A stretch of DNA of 26,297 nucleotides from the NCBI GenBank assembly GCA_036159515.1, contig JAYYEV010000017.1, forward strand, positions 1 to 26,297. The letters run 5' to 3'. Shown piece by piece: positions 8,299-17,379 of this stretch (positions are counted from its first letter, which is position 1; every line of letters begins with the position of its first letter). Source of the stretch: GCA-002727735 sp036159515. GTDB lineage: Bacteria; Bacteroidota; Bacteroidia; Flavobacteriales_D; Parvicellaceae. The position numbers and the translations under genes were made by a program. The notes beneath the pieces are model-generated. The model was not told the DNA's origin and did no database searches. It saw only the letters and a list, made by a program, of their open reading frames with translations.

Positions 8299-9153
8299 AT
8301 GATTTTAATTGCTGAAAGTGGTTCTACCAAAACAGATTGGGTTTTAATCGATGAGTCCAACGAAAAACAATATTTCAAAACCATAGGTTTTAATCCTTTT
8401 TTTCACTCAACCGATCTAATTGTATCAACGATACAAAATAACGTAGATTTGGTAGCCTATTGTGAACAAATTTCAAAAGTGTTTTTCTATGGTGCTGGTT
8501 GTTCAAGCAGCCAAATGAATCAAATTGTATTAAAGGCAATGAATAGGTTATTTCCTAATGCAGACTCCAGTGTTGATCATGACTTATTAGCTTGTGCATT
8601 GGCCACATATGAAGATGAACCATCCATCTCATGTATTTTAGGTACTGGATCTAATTCATGCTTTTTTGATGGAGAAAATGTGCGAGAAGAAGTGCCAGCA
8701 ATCGCATATGTTTTGGGTGATGAAGGTTCGGGCGCTTACTACGGTAAAAAATTATTAAGGGATTATTTATATAATCAACTTCCAGCGGAGATAAAGTATG
8801 GACTGGAAAATGAACTTAATATAAATAAAGCTACAATTTTTGAACGCGTATACATGAAGCCTCATGCTAATGTTTACCTAGCCTCATTTATGAAATTTAT
8901 ATCGAAATTTAAAGACACACCATATGTGACGGAAATGGTTAAACACGGTATGGATGAGTTCATAAAAATTCACGTTTGTTGTTTTCCTGAATCTAAGACA
9001 GTGAAGACCCATTTTATTGGTTCTATTAGTAAAATCTATGAAAATGAGTTGAAATATGCAGCACAAAAGAATAACATATTACTAGGGAATATTATCCAGA
9101 AGCCCGTTGAAAACCTAGTGCGATATCATATGAGAAAGCTGGAGTTGATTTAA
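8299..9153 (+). CDS. BadF/BadG-type sugar kinase (N-acetylglucosamine kinase-like), candidate glucokinase
   Basis: The 284-residue protein is a member of the ASKHA fold, BadF/BadG/BcrA/BcrD family, which in Bacteroidota covers small N-acetylglucosamine kinase-like proteins. The phosphate-1 motif AESGSTKTDW is right at the N-terminus, the phosphate-2 loop CILGTGSNSCFF follows in the middle, and GDEGSGAYYGKKLLRDY is the nucleotide-side block. I start it at ATG 8299 because this puts the phosphate-1 motif in its usual place; an in-frame TTG at 8278 would add seven residues that do not fit the family. It is the last gene of the Entner-Doudoroff operon, 4 bp after eda. The place suggests that it phosphorylates glucose freed by maltose phosphorylase, but this is inference: the family is better known for amino-sugars. 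Confidence 0.8.
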   Translation: MILIAESGSTKTDWVLIDESNEKQYFKTIGFNPFFHSTDLIVSTIQNNVDLVAYCEQISKVFFYGAGCSSSQMNQIVLKAMNRLFPNADSSVDHDLLACALATYEDEPSISCILGTGSNSCFFDGENVREEVPAIAYVLGDEGSGAYYGKKLLRDYLYNQLPAEIKYGLENELNINKATIFERVYMKPHANVYLASFMKFISKFKDTPYVTEMVKHGMDEFIKIHVCCFPESKTVKTHFIGSISKIYENELKYAAQKNNILLGNIIQKPVENLVRYHMRKLELI

Positions 9154-9430
9154 TCTTATAAATTTCAGAATTAATTGTCAAGCACAACTTTTCTTTAGCT
9201 TAAGTTATTATTTTGTTTTAGATGTTTACCAAATGTTTGATTTCACAATCATTCAGTTGAGCTTTGTAAACACATCATGATTAGTTTGTTCATTTTTGTT
9301 TTTTCAGGATACATAAAATTATTGGTGTATATGAAAATCCAAAGATTTCAAAAGTTGTGTTAGACAATATGCACAAAATTTGAAAATTTAAAATGAAATA
9401 ATTAGTAAATTGAAGCTCAAATTTATTCCT
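9154..9430. other. Non-coding spacer before the C25 peptidase gene
   Basis: This 277-bp AT-rich stretch contains no recognisable gene, tRNA or strong hairpin. I see no good rho-independent terminator for the upstream operon. Several one-mismatch versions of TAnnTTTG are present on the plus strand (for example at 9232-9239 with TTTTG 16 bp upstream, and at 9281-9288), so a promoter for the peptidase-receptor pair is probable here, but I cannot choose between them. Confidence 0.5.
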
Positions 9431-12400
9431 ATGAAATTGAATAGAATTTTTTTATTATTCTTTTTTGGCCCATTGTTTGGGTTTTATGCTCAACAATATT
9501 CTTTTCCTAACAATGATTTTCTGTTTGAAATCAATGAGATAGATCAAAACAGATATGAGTTTAATTTCAAATTAGACCAAATAACTTTTTCTAAAATTAG
9601 AGCTAACCATTCCTACTACACCACAATTGAAAAAGAAGGTTTTTATGAACACCAAGAAATTGGCAAGCCTGCACTTCCACAATTTAACGAACTGATTGAA
9701 GTTCCCAATGGTGGTAAAATAAAGATTACTATTAAAAATATTTCCTTTGAAACGGTAGATCTAAATCAGTTACAACTCCCTCTAATTAAGCCACATCAAA
9801 GATCGATTTCTAAAAGTGAGGATCCATCACAAGTTATTTTTGAAATGGACCAAAAATATTATGATCAAAATAAGTTCTTAAATTATGAACTGGTTTCACT
9901 TATTAAAAAAGGGATAGTAAGAAAGCACCATGTCTCTAGATTAGAGATTTGTCCATTTGAATACAACCCTACTACAAACCAACTAAAGGTATTTCACAAT
10001 ATAAAATTTGAAATTCAATTTTTAAAAGCAGATTTAAATCAAACTCGATTAAATTACGCAGCATATAATCAAGTTGAATATTCTCCCATATTTAAACAAC
10101 TTATAAATCAAAATTCTAGTTTCAATAATAAAGACGTAATTACAACTCACCCAACTACGTATGTGATAGTTTCTGACCGAGCTTTTGAGCAAGTATTGCA
10201 ACCTTTCGTGGATTGGAAAACAAAAAAGGGCTTTTATGTTATTGAGGCGTATACTGATGACCCAAATGTGGGTAATACAACTACATCCATTAAAAATTAT
10301 TTACAAAACTTATATAATAATCCAGGATCTATTAATCCTCCTTCATACATTTTATTAGTTGGAGACGTGAATGAAATACCCTCATTTAGTGGGACTCAAG
10401 GAAACCATGTAAGTGATCTTTATTACGCTGAATACGATGGTAATGGTGATTTTTATGCAGATGTATATTATGGGAGGTTTTCATCATCCAATCCTCAAGA
10501 AATCCAGCATATGGTTTCAAAAACCATAGATTATGAAATGTATAATTTTCAAGATCCATCGTTTTTAGCTGATGCAGTCATGATTTCGGGTGTTGATGCG
10601 GCAATGGCACCGACTTATGGAAACGGGCAAATAAATTATGCCAATCAATACTACACAAACAGCTCCAATGGAATAAACGCACATACCTATTTGTATCCCG
10701 CATCAGGTAGTTCAGCTAGTCAAATATTAAATGATATAAACAACGGCTGTGGTATAGCCAATTATACAGCTCATGGTTACTCTCAGGGTTGGGCTGACCC
10801 AGGATTTACATGTGCTGATGTGCAAAACATGACCAATTTTGGGAAATTACCACTGATGATTGGTAATTGTTGTCAATCCAATAAGTTTGATGACCCTGAG
10901 TGTTTTGGTGAGGCCTTACTTAGAGTTAGTAATAAGGGAGCGATAGGCTATATAGGTGGATCTAACAATACGTACTGGAATGAAGATTATTGGTTTGCCG
11001 TAGGTAGCGGATCCATTTTGACTAATCCTACCTATAGTGCTAATAATCTTGGTTTTTTTGATCGATTGTTTCATGCCAATGGAGAGCCTGAAACAGAGTG
11101 GTTTACCACAAATGCACAAATTATGATGGGGGGTAACTTAGCGGTTACTCAAGCTGGAGGTGCTGATGATTATTATAATGAAATATATCATCTTATGGGT
11201 GATCCTTCCTTAATGACCTACTTAGGTGTTCCATCTACTTTGTCTGTTCAGCATGATCAAGTCATACCGCTTGGTTTATCTACTATTGATATCGTCTCTG
11301 AAGAAGGTACATATGTATCTTTGTCTCAAAATGGTTTAGCAATAGATGCTGGGCTTACTTCATCAACTGGTTCCATATCCATGGATATTAGTGGAGTAGT
11401 TACTATGGATTCACTTTACGTAGTGGTTACCAAACAAAATAAAATACCTTACATGGGCTCAATACAAATTATGCCTCCAAATGGGGTATTTATTTCAAAT
11501 TCTAATAATGTCTTTAATGAAGTTTTTGGTAATTACAATGGAAATATTGATTTTGGGGAAACGTTAACGGTTGATGCTACCCTAAAAAACTTCGGAAATA
11601 TAGATGCTTTTGGGGTTCATGCTTCTTTATCTTCTGCAAGCACATACCTGTCTGTGTTAGCTGATTCATCCTATTTTGGTTCCATACTTGCAGGTCAGAG
11701 CATACAAAATACAGGCGCATTTAAGTTTGAAATATCGGAAAACACACCAGATCAAGAAGTTGTTCAGTTGCTGACCTCAATAGAAGATAACCAAAACAAC
11801 AATTGGTCTACATTTTACAATGTAAAGGTAAACTCTCCAAATACCATTGCTACGGAACTATGGGTAGAAGATGATCAATTTGGAAATGATAATGGACGAA
11901 TCGATCCAGGTGAAATTCTAAGTATTTATTTACCTACAAAAAACAGTGGTCATGCAGACCATAATAACCTTATAACCAATCTTACATCAAGTCATCCTGG
12001 TATACAATTTTTCAATAACAGTTACAATCTAGATTCTTTAGCTGTTTCTGCTACTGAAGATGCCATTTTTAACGCTGTGATTGATTCTTCAATTGCTTAT
12101 GGAACACCAGTGACTTTTACTTATGACATGACAGATGGAGGGTATACAAATCAGCAACAATTCACCTTAATCGTAGGCTTAATTGTAGAGGATTTTGATG
12201 ATGGAGGCTTTTCCACTTCAGGGTGGACCAATAATTTTACTTATCCATGGATTCATGATTCTCAAATTTTTTACAGCAATGACTATGCTTTAACATCTAC
12301 GAATTCAGCTCATAATACCAATTCAATACTTACACTTAATTTATATGTTACTGAACAGTCTGATATCCAATTTATGAAAAAGGTATCGTCTGAGTCTGGA

Positions 12401-12862
12401 TATGACTATTTGAAATTTTTTATTGATAATGTAGAAATGGCCTCTTGGAGTGGAGAAGACGATTGGTCACTAGAATCATACAGTATTAATCCTGGTACGC
12501 ATCAATTTAAATGGGAATACGAAAAAGATTTCAGTGTTAGCTCTGGAGCAGATGCAGCATGGATAGATGATGTAGTATTTCCAATTACTAATGCTGGAAA
12601 TAACTTAAGTTCCCTAATACAATTCCAAAATGATTTGAAAATATTTCCAAATCCTGCAAAGGATATTCTACATGTAAAATCAAATGACGAAATAATTACC
12701 ATTTACATTTTGAATTTAACAGGTAAATTAATAGATACTATAGATGGTATAAATGCTGTTTCAGTTCAATTACCAATACAAAATCTTAATTCTGGATATT
12801 ATATTTTTCAATTTGAAACATCTAAAGGCGTTGTAAATAAAAAATTGATTGTTTCTAAATAA
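9431..12862 (+). CDS. Secreted gingipain-type C25 cysteine peptidase with type IX secretion C-terminal domain
   Basis: The 1143-residue protein starts with a signal peptide ending near FGFYAQQ. A gingipain-like propeptide region follows (roughly residues 25-230). The peptidase C25 domain (about 240-600) contains ILLVGDVNEIPS, a catalytic histidine at H448 in NYTAHGYS and the catalytic cysteine in GNCCQSNKF (C480 or C481). An Ig-like segment comes next, then two related beta modules (about 690-920), each with an N-x-x-I-D-x-G-E motif, then a jelly-roll/cleaved-adhesin-like segment (about 920-1055). The last 80 residues, beginning near LKIFPNPAKD and ending KKLIVSK, form a T9SS type A sorting domain, so the protein should cross the outer membrane and be released or anchored. 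I use ATG 9431; a TTG at 9410 is possible. It looks like a secreted protease rather than the PorU sortase. The TonB receptor follows 9 bp later. Confidence 0.92.
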   Translation: MKLNRIFLLFFFGPLFGFYAQQYSFPNNDFLFEINEIDQNRYEFNFKLDQITFSKIRANHSYYTTIEKEGFYEHQEIGKPALPQFNELIEVPNGGKIKITIKNISFETVDLNQLQLPLIKPHQRSISKSEDPSQVIFEMDQKYYDQNKFLNYELVSLIKKGIVRKHHVSRLEICPFEYNPTTNQLKVFHNIKFEIQFLKADLNQTRLNYAAYNQVEYSPIFKQLINQNSSFNNKDVITTHPTTYVIVSDRAFEQVLQPFVDWKTKKGFYVIEAYTDDPNVGNTTTSIKNYLQNLYNNPGSINPPSYILLVGDVNEIPSFSGTQGNHVSDLYYAEYDGNGDFYADVYYGRFSSSNPQEIQHMVSKTIDYEMYNFQDPSFLADAVMISGVDAAMAPTYGNGQINYANQYYTNSSNGINAHTYLYPASGSSASQILNDINNGCGIANYTAHGYSQGWADPGFTCADVQNMTNFGKLPLMIGNCCQSNKFDDPECFGEALLRVSNKGAIGYIGGSNNTYWNEDYWFAVGSGSILTNPTYSANNLGFFDRLFHANGEPETEWFTTNAQIMMGGNLAVTQAGGADDYYNEIYHLMGDPSLMTYLGVPSTLSVQHDQVIPLGLSTIDIVSEEGTYVSLSQNGLAIDAGLTSSTGSISMDISGVVTMDSLYVVVTKQNKIPYMGSIQIMPPNGVFISNSNNVFNEVFGNYNGNIDFGETLTVDATLKNFGNIDAFGVHASLSSASTYLSVLADSSYFGSILAGQSIQNTGAFKFEISENTPDQEVVQLLTSIEDNQNNNWSTFYNVKVNSPNTIATELWVEDDQFGNDNGRIDPGEILSIYLPTKNSGHADHNNLITNLTSSHPGIQFFNNSYNLDSLAVSATEDAIFNAVIDSSIAYGTPVTFTYDMTDGGYTNQQQFTLIVGLIVEDFDDGGFSTSGWTNNFTYPWIHDSQIFYSNDYALTSTNSAHNTNSILTLNLYVTEQSDIQFMKKVSSESGYDYLKFFIDNVEMASWSGEDDWSLESYSINPGTHQFKWEYEKDFSVSSGADAAWIDDVVFPITNAGNNLSSLIQFQNDLKIFPNPAKDILHVKSNDEIITIYILNLTGKLIDTIDGINAVSVQLPIQNLNSGYYIFQFETSKGVVNKKLIVSK

Positions 12863-12871
12863 TACATTTCA

Positions 12872-15178
12872 TTGCGCCACTTTAAATTTAGTATTCTCTT
12901 TTTTTTTAATGTAGTATTTGTCCTTGTACACGCTCAGTATTCTTTTAAAGGAATTGTAAAAGATGATAAGACCGGTGAACCCCTAATTGGTGTAAATGTA
13001 AAAGTAAATAACAGCAAGGGAGCAATTACAGATTATAATGGTGAATTTTTACTTCTCCTTAAAAAAGGAAATCATAAAGTGATGATTTCATATGTTGGAT
13101 ATGAAACTAAGCTAATTGATTTGGTAATTAATAAAGATATGACAGCTGAAATTACGCTGTTAGAAGAATCATCACAACTAGATGTAATGGTTGTGTCAGC
13201 TTCAAAATTTAAACAAAAACTAGAAGAAGTTACCGTTTCAGTAGATGTAATTGGAGCAAAATTAATTGATAGTAAAAATTGTATCACATTAGCCGATGTA
13301 ATAAGAAATGCACCTGGAGTTCAGTTAATAGATGGTCAATTAAATATACGCGCAGGTAGTGGATGGAGTTATGGAACAGGGAGTAGGGTGTTGGTTATGG
13401 TAGATGATATGCCCATATTATCTGCTGATCAGGGAGAAGTTGAATTTAACTTAATCCCAATGGAAAACATTGAACAAATGGAGATTATAAAAGGTGCGTC
13501 ATCTTCTCTTTATGGTTCTTCTGCTTTAAACGGTGTAGTAAATATTAAAACAAAAACACCATCATTAGAACCAAAAACTACCATACGTTCTTTTGTTGGT
13601 TTATGGGACAATCCAGCAGATTTAAGAAATAAATGGTGGGGTGATACCACTCGCTTGAGATCTGGTTTAAGTTTAACTCACTCTAGAAAAATTAAGAATT
13701 TTAATATGGTCCTATCTGCCAGTCATTACAATGATATGGGTTATATACAAACAGTAAATAATGTACAAACTAGACTGGCAGCAAACACAAAATTAGTATA
13801 CGACAATATTTCTTTTGGCCTAAATGCAAATTATATGCAAAGGGAGAGTGGGATGTTTGTAATGTGGGTGAATGATACAAATACATATACTCCATTAGTA
13901 GATACAGATTTACCTAATTTTGGGAGTAGATTTTATATAGATCCTTCCATAACAATTTATCAGAATTTTTTTAAAAATACCCAACGTTCAAGAATATTAA
14001 AAAGAAATATAGGATACGGCATTAACAGTGAAACCTACATCACTTCATTATTAACCTATAACGAGTATCAAAATCAATTTCAAACTGATCAGACTACACT
14101 AACCTCTGGTATAACAGCTACTACATTAATGGGGAGAACTGGAGCTTATGGTGGTCAATTAAATGGTTTAAACTTGAGTGGATACGCTCAATTAGACTAC
14201 GATTTTGGGAAGCTTAATATTTCTACTGGAGCAAGATATGAGTATTTTAATTTAGATAGTATAGTAGTTGGTAAGCCTGTATATAGAGGTGGAATTAATT
14301 ATGAATTGACAAAAGGTTGGAATATTCGTTCTTCTTACGGACAGGGATTTCGATTCCCTACTATTACGGAATTATATATGCAAGGCGATATTGGTCCTGT
14401 TAATTTATATAATAATCCTAATCTTGAACCGGAGTCTGGTTGGACAGCTGAGATAGGACTTAAAAAAGTAGTGAATATCGATGACTTTAAAGGCTATATT
14501 GACTTGGTTGGATTTTTGATGGAGTATGACAATATGATGGAATTCACTTTTGGACAGTGGGGTAATCCTTTGACTGAGTCACTAGGAGGAATCGGTTTTA
14601 GTTCTAGAAATGTGGGTAAAACTAGAATACCTGGTTTAGAGCTAACAATGAACGGAGAAGGAGCTGTAGGTGAAAGTTGGAGTTTTACAATACTAAGTGG
14701 AGTATCTTTTTCAAAACCTTATTCAGTATATCCAGATTCAGTTTTTTCCACTAATTATTTAAATAATGTTGGATATACTTTTAATAACACTAGTTCAGAT
14801 ACAACAAATGCTATATTAAAATATAGAAATACAACCACTTCAAGATTTGATTTTGAGATGATCTTCAAAAATAAGTTCATAATAGGACTTTCGCATCAAT
14901 ATAACTCAAGAATTAGAAATATTGATGGTGTATTTACATCAGATTTATTTAACAACGAAAACCCATCTTTTGGCACAATTGATATTGGAATTAATCGATC
15001 CATGGAAGCCTTAAATCATGGTTATCATCTTTTTGATGTCAGATTAAAATACAACATTAATGAAACTTTTACACTAGGATTTCTGTGTGAAAATATACTT
15101 AATAAGTCCTATTTAATTAGACCTGCATATATGGGTTCTCCAAGAACATTTATGTTTCAGTTAAAGAAGGAGTTTTAA
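12872..15178 (+). CDS. TonB-dependent outer-membrane receptor
   Basis: The 768-residue protein has a signal peptide (about 1-21, ending VHAQ). A carboxypeptidase-regulatory-like domain (about 23-100, with GEPLIGVNVKV and GYET) is followed by a TonB-box-like segment near LDVMVVSASKF, then the plug (about 115-235, with VMVDDMPI and KGASSSLYGSSALNGVVNIKT), and a 22-strand-type barrel that ends in a terminal phenylalanine, as outer-membrane proteins do. No in-frame ATG exists before or within the signal peptide, so the TTG at 12872 is the likely start. It lies 9 bp after the C25 peptidase and is probably co-transcribed. The ligand is unknown: it is not a SusC, since no SusD partner is present, and it resembles the metal-complex/vitamin branch in size. 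The end overlaps the convergent DUF2490 gene by 4 bp. Confidence 0.92.
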   Translation: MRHFKFSILFFFNVVFVLVHAQYSFKGIVKDDKTGEPLIGVNVKVNNSKGAITDYNGEFLLLLKKGNHKVMISYVGYETKLIDLVINKDMTAEITLLEESSQLDVMVVSASKFKQKLEEVTVSVDVIGAKLIDSKNCITLADVIRNAPGVQLIDGQLNIRAGSGWSYGTGSRVLVMVDDMPILSADQGEVEFNLIPMENIEQMEIIKGASSSLYGSSALNGVVNIKTKTPSLEPKTTIRSFVGLWDNPADLRNKWWGDTTRLRSGLSLTHSRKIKNFNMVLSASHYNDMGYIQTVNNVQTRLAANTKLVYDNISFGLNANYMQRESGMFVMWVNDTNTYTPLVDTDLPNFGSRFYIDPSITIYQNFFKNTQRSRILKRNIGYGINSETYITSLLTYNEYQNQFQTDQTTLTSGITATTLMGRTGAYGGQLNGLNLSGYAQLDYDFGKLNISTGARYEYFNLDSIVVGKPVYRGGINYELTKGWNIRSSYGQGFRFPTITELYMQGDIGPVNLYNNPNLEPESGWTAEIGLKKVVNIDDFKGYIDLVGFLMEYDNMMEFTFGQWGNPLTESLGGIGFSSRNVGKTRIPGLELTMNGEGAVGESWSFTILSGVSFSKPYSVYPDSVFSTNYLNNVGYTFNNTSSDTTNAILKYRNTTTSRFDFEMIFKNKFIIGLSHQYNSRIRNIDGVFTSDLFNNENPSFGTIDIGINRSMEALNHGYHLFDVRLKYNINETFTLGFLCENILNKSYLIRPAYMGSPRTFMFQLKKEF

Positions 15179-15849
15179 TTTCCCGTATTTAAAAATACAG
15201 CCAATTGTAATCTATTTAAATTTAAATCTCCATTTCTGTGTCTAAGATAACCAGCTTGAATATTCATGTTTTTATTTACCGTGTAACCCAATGCAGCATA
15301 CAATCTATTTTGATTAAATGGGTTATCATCAATATGTAAAAAAACTTCATCGTAAATAAATAAAAATAGAGGAGAATTTTCATTTTTTGATAAAGGGACC
15401 TTAGCAGATAGCATATATCTAACTCTGTTTTTATAGTCAGTAAAGTTATTTTGTTTTACCCATCTTTGCTCCAGACGATATCGATGTCTGAAATTGATGT
15501 TTTTGATTTTATTTCTCAGGATGAATTGCTGCCAAGTTCTATTTTCAGTAACTAGATCTCCTTCAAATCCTTCACCTAAAACAGGCTGAGTTGGTATCCA
15601 AGCATATCCTGCCGTGACCATACTGTTATCGTCAATTTTATAATTTAACCCAACTCTTGGTAGTAATTGGAAGAAATTAGCTCCAATTTCATAGTGTCTT
15701 AATTGTGTTTCATAGTGAATACTGTATTTTTCATTCAAATGATGAGTTCCAAAAAACATCCACCAGCTTCCCAATTTATCTTCCTTAGTTTGAGAAAGAA
15801 GTGTTATAGGGACGATTAGACATGCAATTATTAAATTTAATCTTTTCAT
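15175..15849 (-). CDS. DUF2490-like outer-membrane beta-barrel protein
   Basis: The product is 224 residues with a start at ATG 15849. That start gives a clean signal peptide (MKRLNLIIACLIVPITLLSQ); an upstream ATG at 15870 would overlap hutI and put DKLANS before it. The mature part is rich in alternating aromatic strands (GSWWMFFGTHH, YSIHYETQLRHYE, FRHRYRLEQRW), and the pattern with RLEQRW and KNRVRYML matches the DUF2490 family of small outer-membrane barrels. Function is unknown. It is the last gene of the HutI operon, 8 bp after it, and its stop overlaps the TonB receptor stop tail to tail. Confidence 0.75.
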   Translation of the reverse strand: MKRLNLIIACLIVPITLLSQTKEDKLGSWWMFFGTHHLNEKYSIHYETQLRHYEIGANFFQLLPRVGLNYKIDDNSMVTAGYAWIPTQPVLGEGFEGDLVTENRTWQQFILRNKIKNINFRHRYRLEQRWVKQNNFTDYKNRVRYMLSAKVPLSKNENSPLFLFIYDEVFLHIDDNPFNQNRLYAALGYTVNKNMNIQAGYLRHRNGDLNLNRLQLAVFLNTGN

Positions 15850-15857
15850 ACTGTTTG

Positions 15858-17096
15858 CTAATTTATCCATTTTCCTTTAATCATAGTTTTGTTGATATGA
15901 TTTGTCCCAAAAGAATAGGGAATAAAACCATAAGAACTAATCCTATTGGTTAAATTAATATTGGCCCATTTACCTATAGAAATGGAGCCGTATTCATCTT
16001 GAATCTCCATAGCATATGCACCATTTATAGTAGCTGCATTGATAGCTGCTTCGGGCGAAATATTCATTTTTATACATGCTAAAGCTATAACCAGATTCAT
16101 ATTTCCATTTGGTGATGAGCCAGGGTTGTAATCTGTAGCTAATGCAAATGGAATTTTATGATTAATTAGTTTCTCAGCAGGACCGTAAGGAATATTAATG
16201 AAAAATGAACAGGATGGAAGTAGGGTAGAAATAACCTTGCTTTTTCTAAGTGCATTGATATCGTTTTCGTTTAAGATCTCTAAATGATCAACTGAAACGG
16301 CAGCGTGTTCTATTGCTTTTTGAATGCCTCCAATACTAGTAAATTGATTTACATGTACTTTGGGTTTTAACCCGTATTTCTTTCCAGCTAGAAGTATCTT
16401 GTCCATTTCATCCACTGAAAAGTAGTTTGTTTCACAAAATACATCGATGTAGTCAGCTAGTTTTTCCTTATGGATATTAGGAAGCATTTCATGGATAATT
16501 AAATCAATATATTTTTCTTTTTGACTTTTAAATTCTTTTGGAATAGCATGAGCCCCTAAAAATGTGGATTTGATAGGCAGTTTATATTTTTCTTTCAACC
16601 TTTTGATTACCCTTAGCATTTTTAGTTCTCCTTCTAGGGTTAATCCATAACCACTTTTAATTTCAATTCCTCCTGTGCCAAGATTCATAATCTCTAAAAG
16701 CCTTTTTTCAGCTGTAATGAACAAATCATCTTCTTTTGTTTCATTTAATCTTTCGGCAGAATTTAAAATCCCACCTCCTTTAGCGGCAATTTCTTCATAG
16801 GTTAGACCATTAATACGATCTATGAACTCTCCTTCTCTTGTTCCAGCAAAAACAAGATGAGTATGGGAATCCATCCAACATGGAAGAATTAATTGATCTT
16901 TCGCATCAATAATTTCCCAATCTGGCATCAATTCTAAATCATGCATTTTCCCATATGATGCTATTTTTCCATCCTTAATTTCTAGATAAGCATTTTTAAT
17001 GGATTTTAACGAATTGGCCTCATCACCTGCTAATGGACCTTCTTGATTTTCAAGAATTCCACATAATTCCTTGATATTAATGAGAATCTTATTCAT
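15858..17096 (-). CDS. hutI: imidazolonepropionase
   Basis: The 412-residue metal-dependent amidohydrolase performs the third step of histidine degradation, opening 4-imidazolone-5-propionate to N-formimino-L-glutamate in the cytoplasm. Metal ligands are visible: H78 and H80 in MDSHTHLVFAGTREGE, H248 in KVHVNQFTSIGG and D322 in ALATDYNPGSSPNGN. The EIKSGYGL loop (145-152) and GAHAIPKEF (H183) bind substrate. These positions agree with the Bacillus subtilis enzyme to within two residues. No other hut gene is in the window, so the rest of the pathway must be elsewhere or the enzyme has been recruited differently. It overlaps the upstream small gene by 8 bp. Confidence 0.95.
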   Translation of the reverse strand: MNKILINIKELCGILENQEGPLAGDEANSLKSIKNAYLEIKDGKIASYGKMHDLELMPDWEIIDAKDQLILPCWMDSHTHLVFAGTREGEFIDRINGLTYEEIAAKGGGILNSAERLNETKEDDLFITAEKRLLEIMNLGTGGIEIKSGYGLTLEGELKMLRVIKRLKEKYKLPIKSTFLGAHAIPKEFKSQKEKYIDLIIHEMLPNIHKEKLADYIDVFCETNYFSVDEMDKILLAGKKYGLKPKVHVNQFTSIGGIQKAIEHAAVSVDHLEILNENDINALRKSKVISTLLPSCSFFINIPYGPAEKLINHKIPFALATDYNPGSSPNGNMNLVIALACIKMNISPEAAINAATINGAYAMEIQDEYGSISIGKWANINLTNRISSYGFIPYSFGTNHINKTMIKGKWIN

Positions 17097-17379
17097 AAAT
17101 GATTTTATCTAAGCTCCATGCTTCTGGTTTTCCAGAAAAAAAAGTTTTGGTTTTGGACCAAATTTTCTCAAATGGGGTAGAGTTTCTGTAGGCATTTAAT
17201 GATGTTTCATCATCCCAAATACTGTAAGTGAAGTATATATCACCAGATGATTTCAATAATTCTACGTGTTTACATCCTTCAAATGATAAAATGATTTCTC
17301 TATTATCTCCAAAAAATTGCTCAAAAGATACCTGTTTGGATGACGAGATTGATAATTTCACAATTCGTGTTAAGCTCAT
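17089..17379 (-). CDS. Small dimeric alpha/beta-barrel (antibiotic-biosynthesis-monooxygenase-like) protein
   Basis: The 96-residue protein has the length and beta-alpha-beta-beta-alpha-beta pattern of the ABM/EthD/Dabb-like ferredoxin-fold families. Recognisable points are the FEGCKHVELLKSSG segment, followed by FTYSIWDDETSLNAYRNS, where the helix-start 'W-x-x-x-x-x-L-x-x-Y' pattern of this superfamily is seen, and a C-terminal PEAWSL strand. Such proteins are small oxygenases, isomerases or haem/ligand binders; I cannot tell which. Its ATG overlaps the stop of the SAM hydrolase gene by 4 bp, and it overlaps hutI by 8 bp, so all three are translationally coupled. Confidence 0.65.
   Translation of the reverse strand: MSLTRIVKLSISSSKQVSFEQFFGDNREIILSFEGCKHVELLKSSGDIYFTYSIWDDETSLNAYRNSTPFEKIWSKTKTFFSGKPEAWSLDKIIYE

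Noticed and set aside
9154..9200. Terminator after the Entner-Doudoroff operon
   Set aside because: Only a 5-bp AACTT/AAGTT pairing with a long loop is seen; too weak to call.
9410..9430. TTG start for the C25 peptidase
   Set aside because: ATG 9431 gives a clean signal peptide. The TTG is possible but adds MKLKFIP without need.
9431..12862. C25 protein as the T9SS sortase PorU
   Set aside because: The active-site text (NYTAHGYS, GNCCQSNKF) and the adhesin-like modules with a C-terminal sorting domain fit a secreted gingipain-like protease; no porV neighbour is present.
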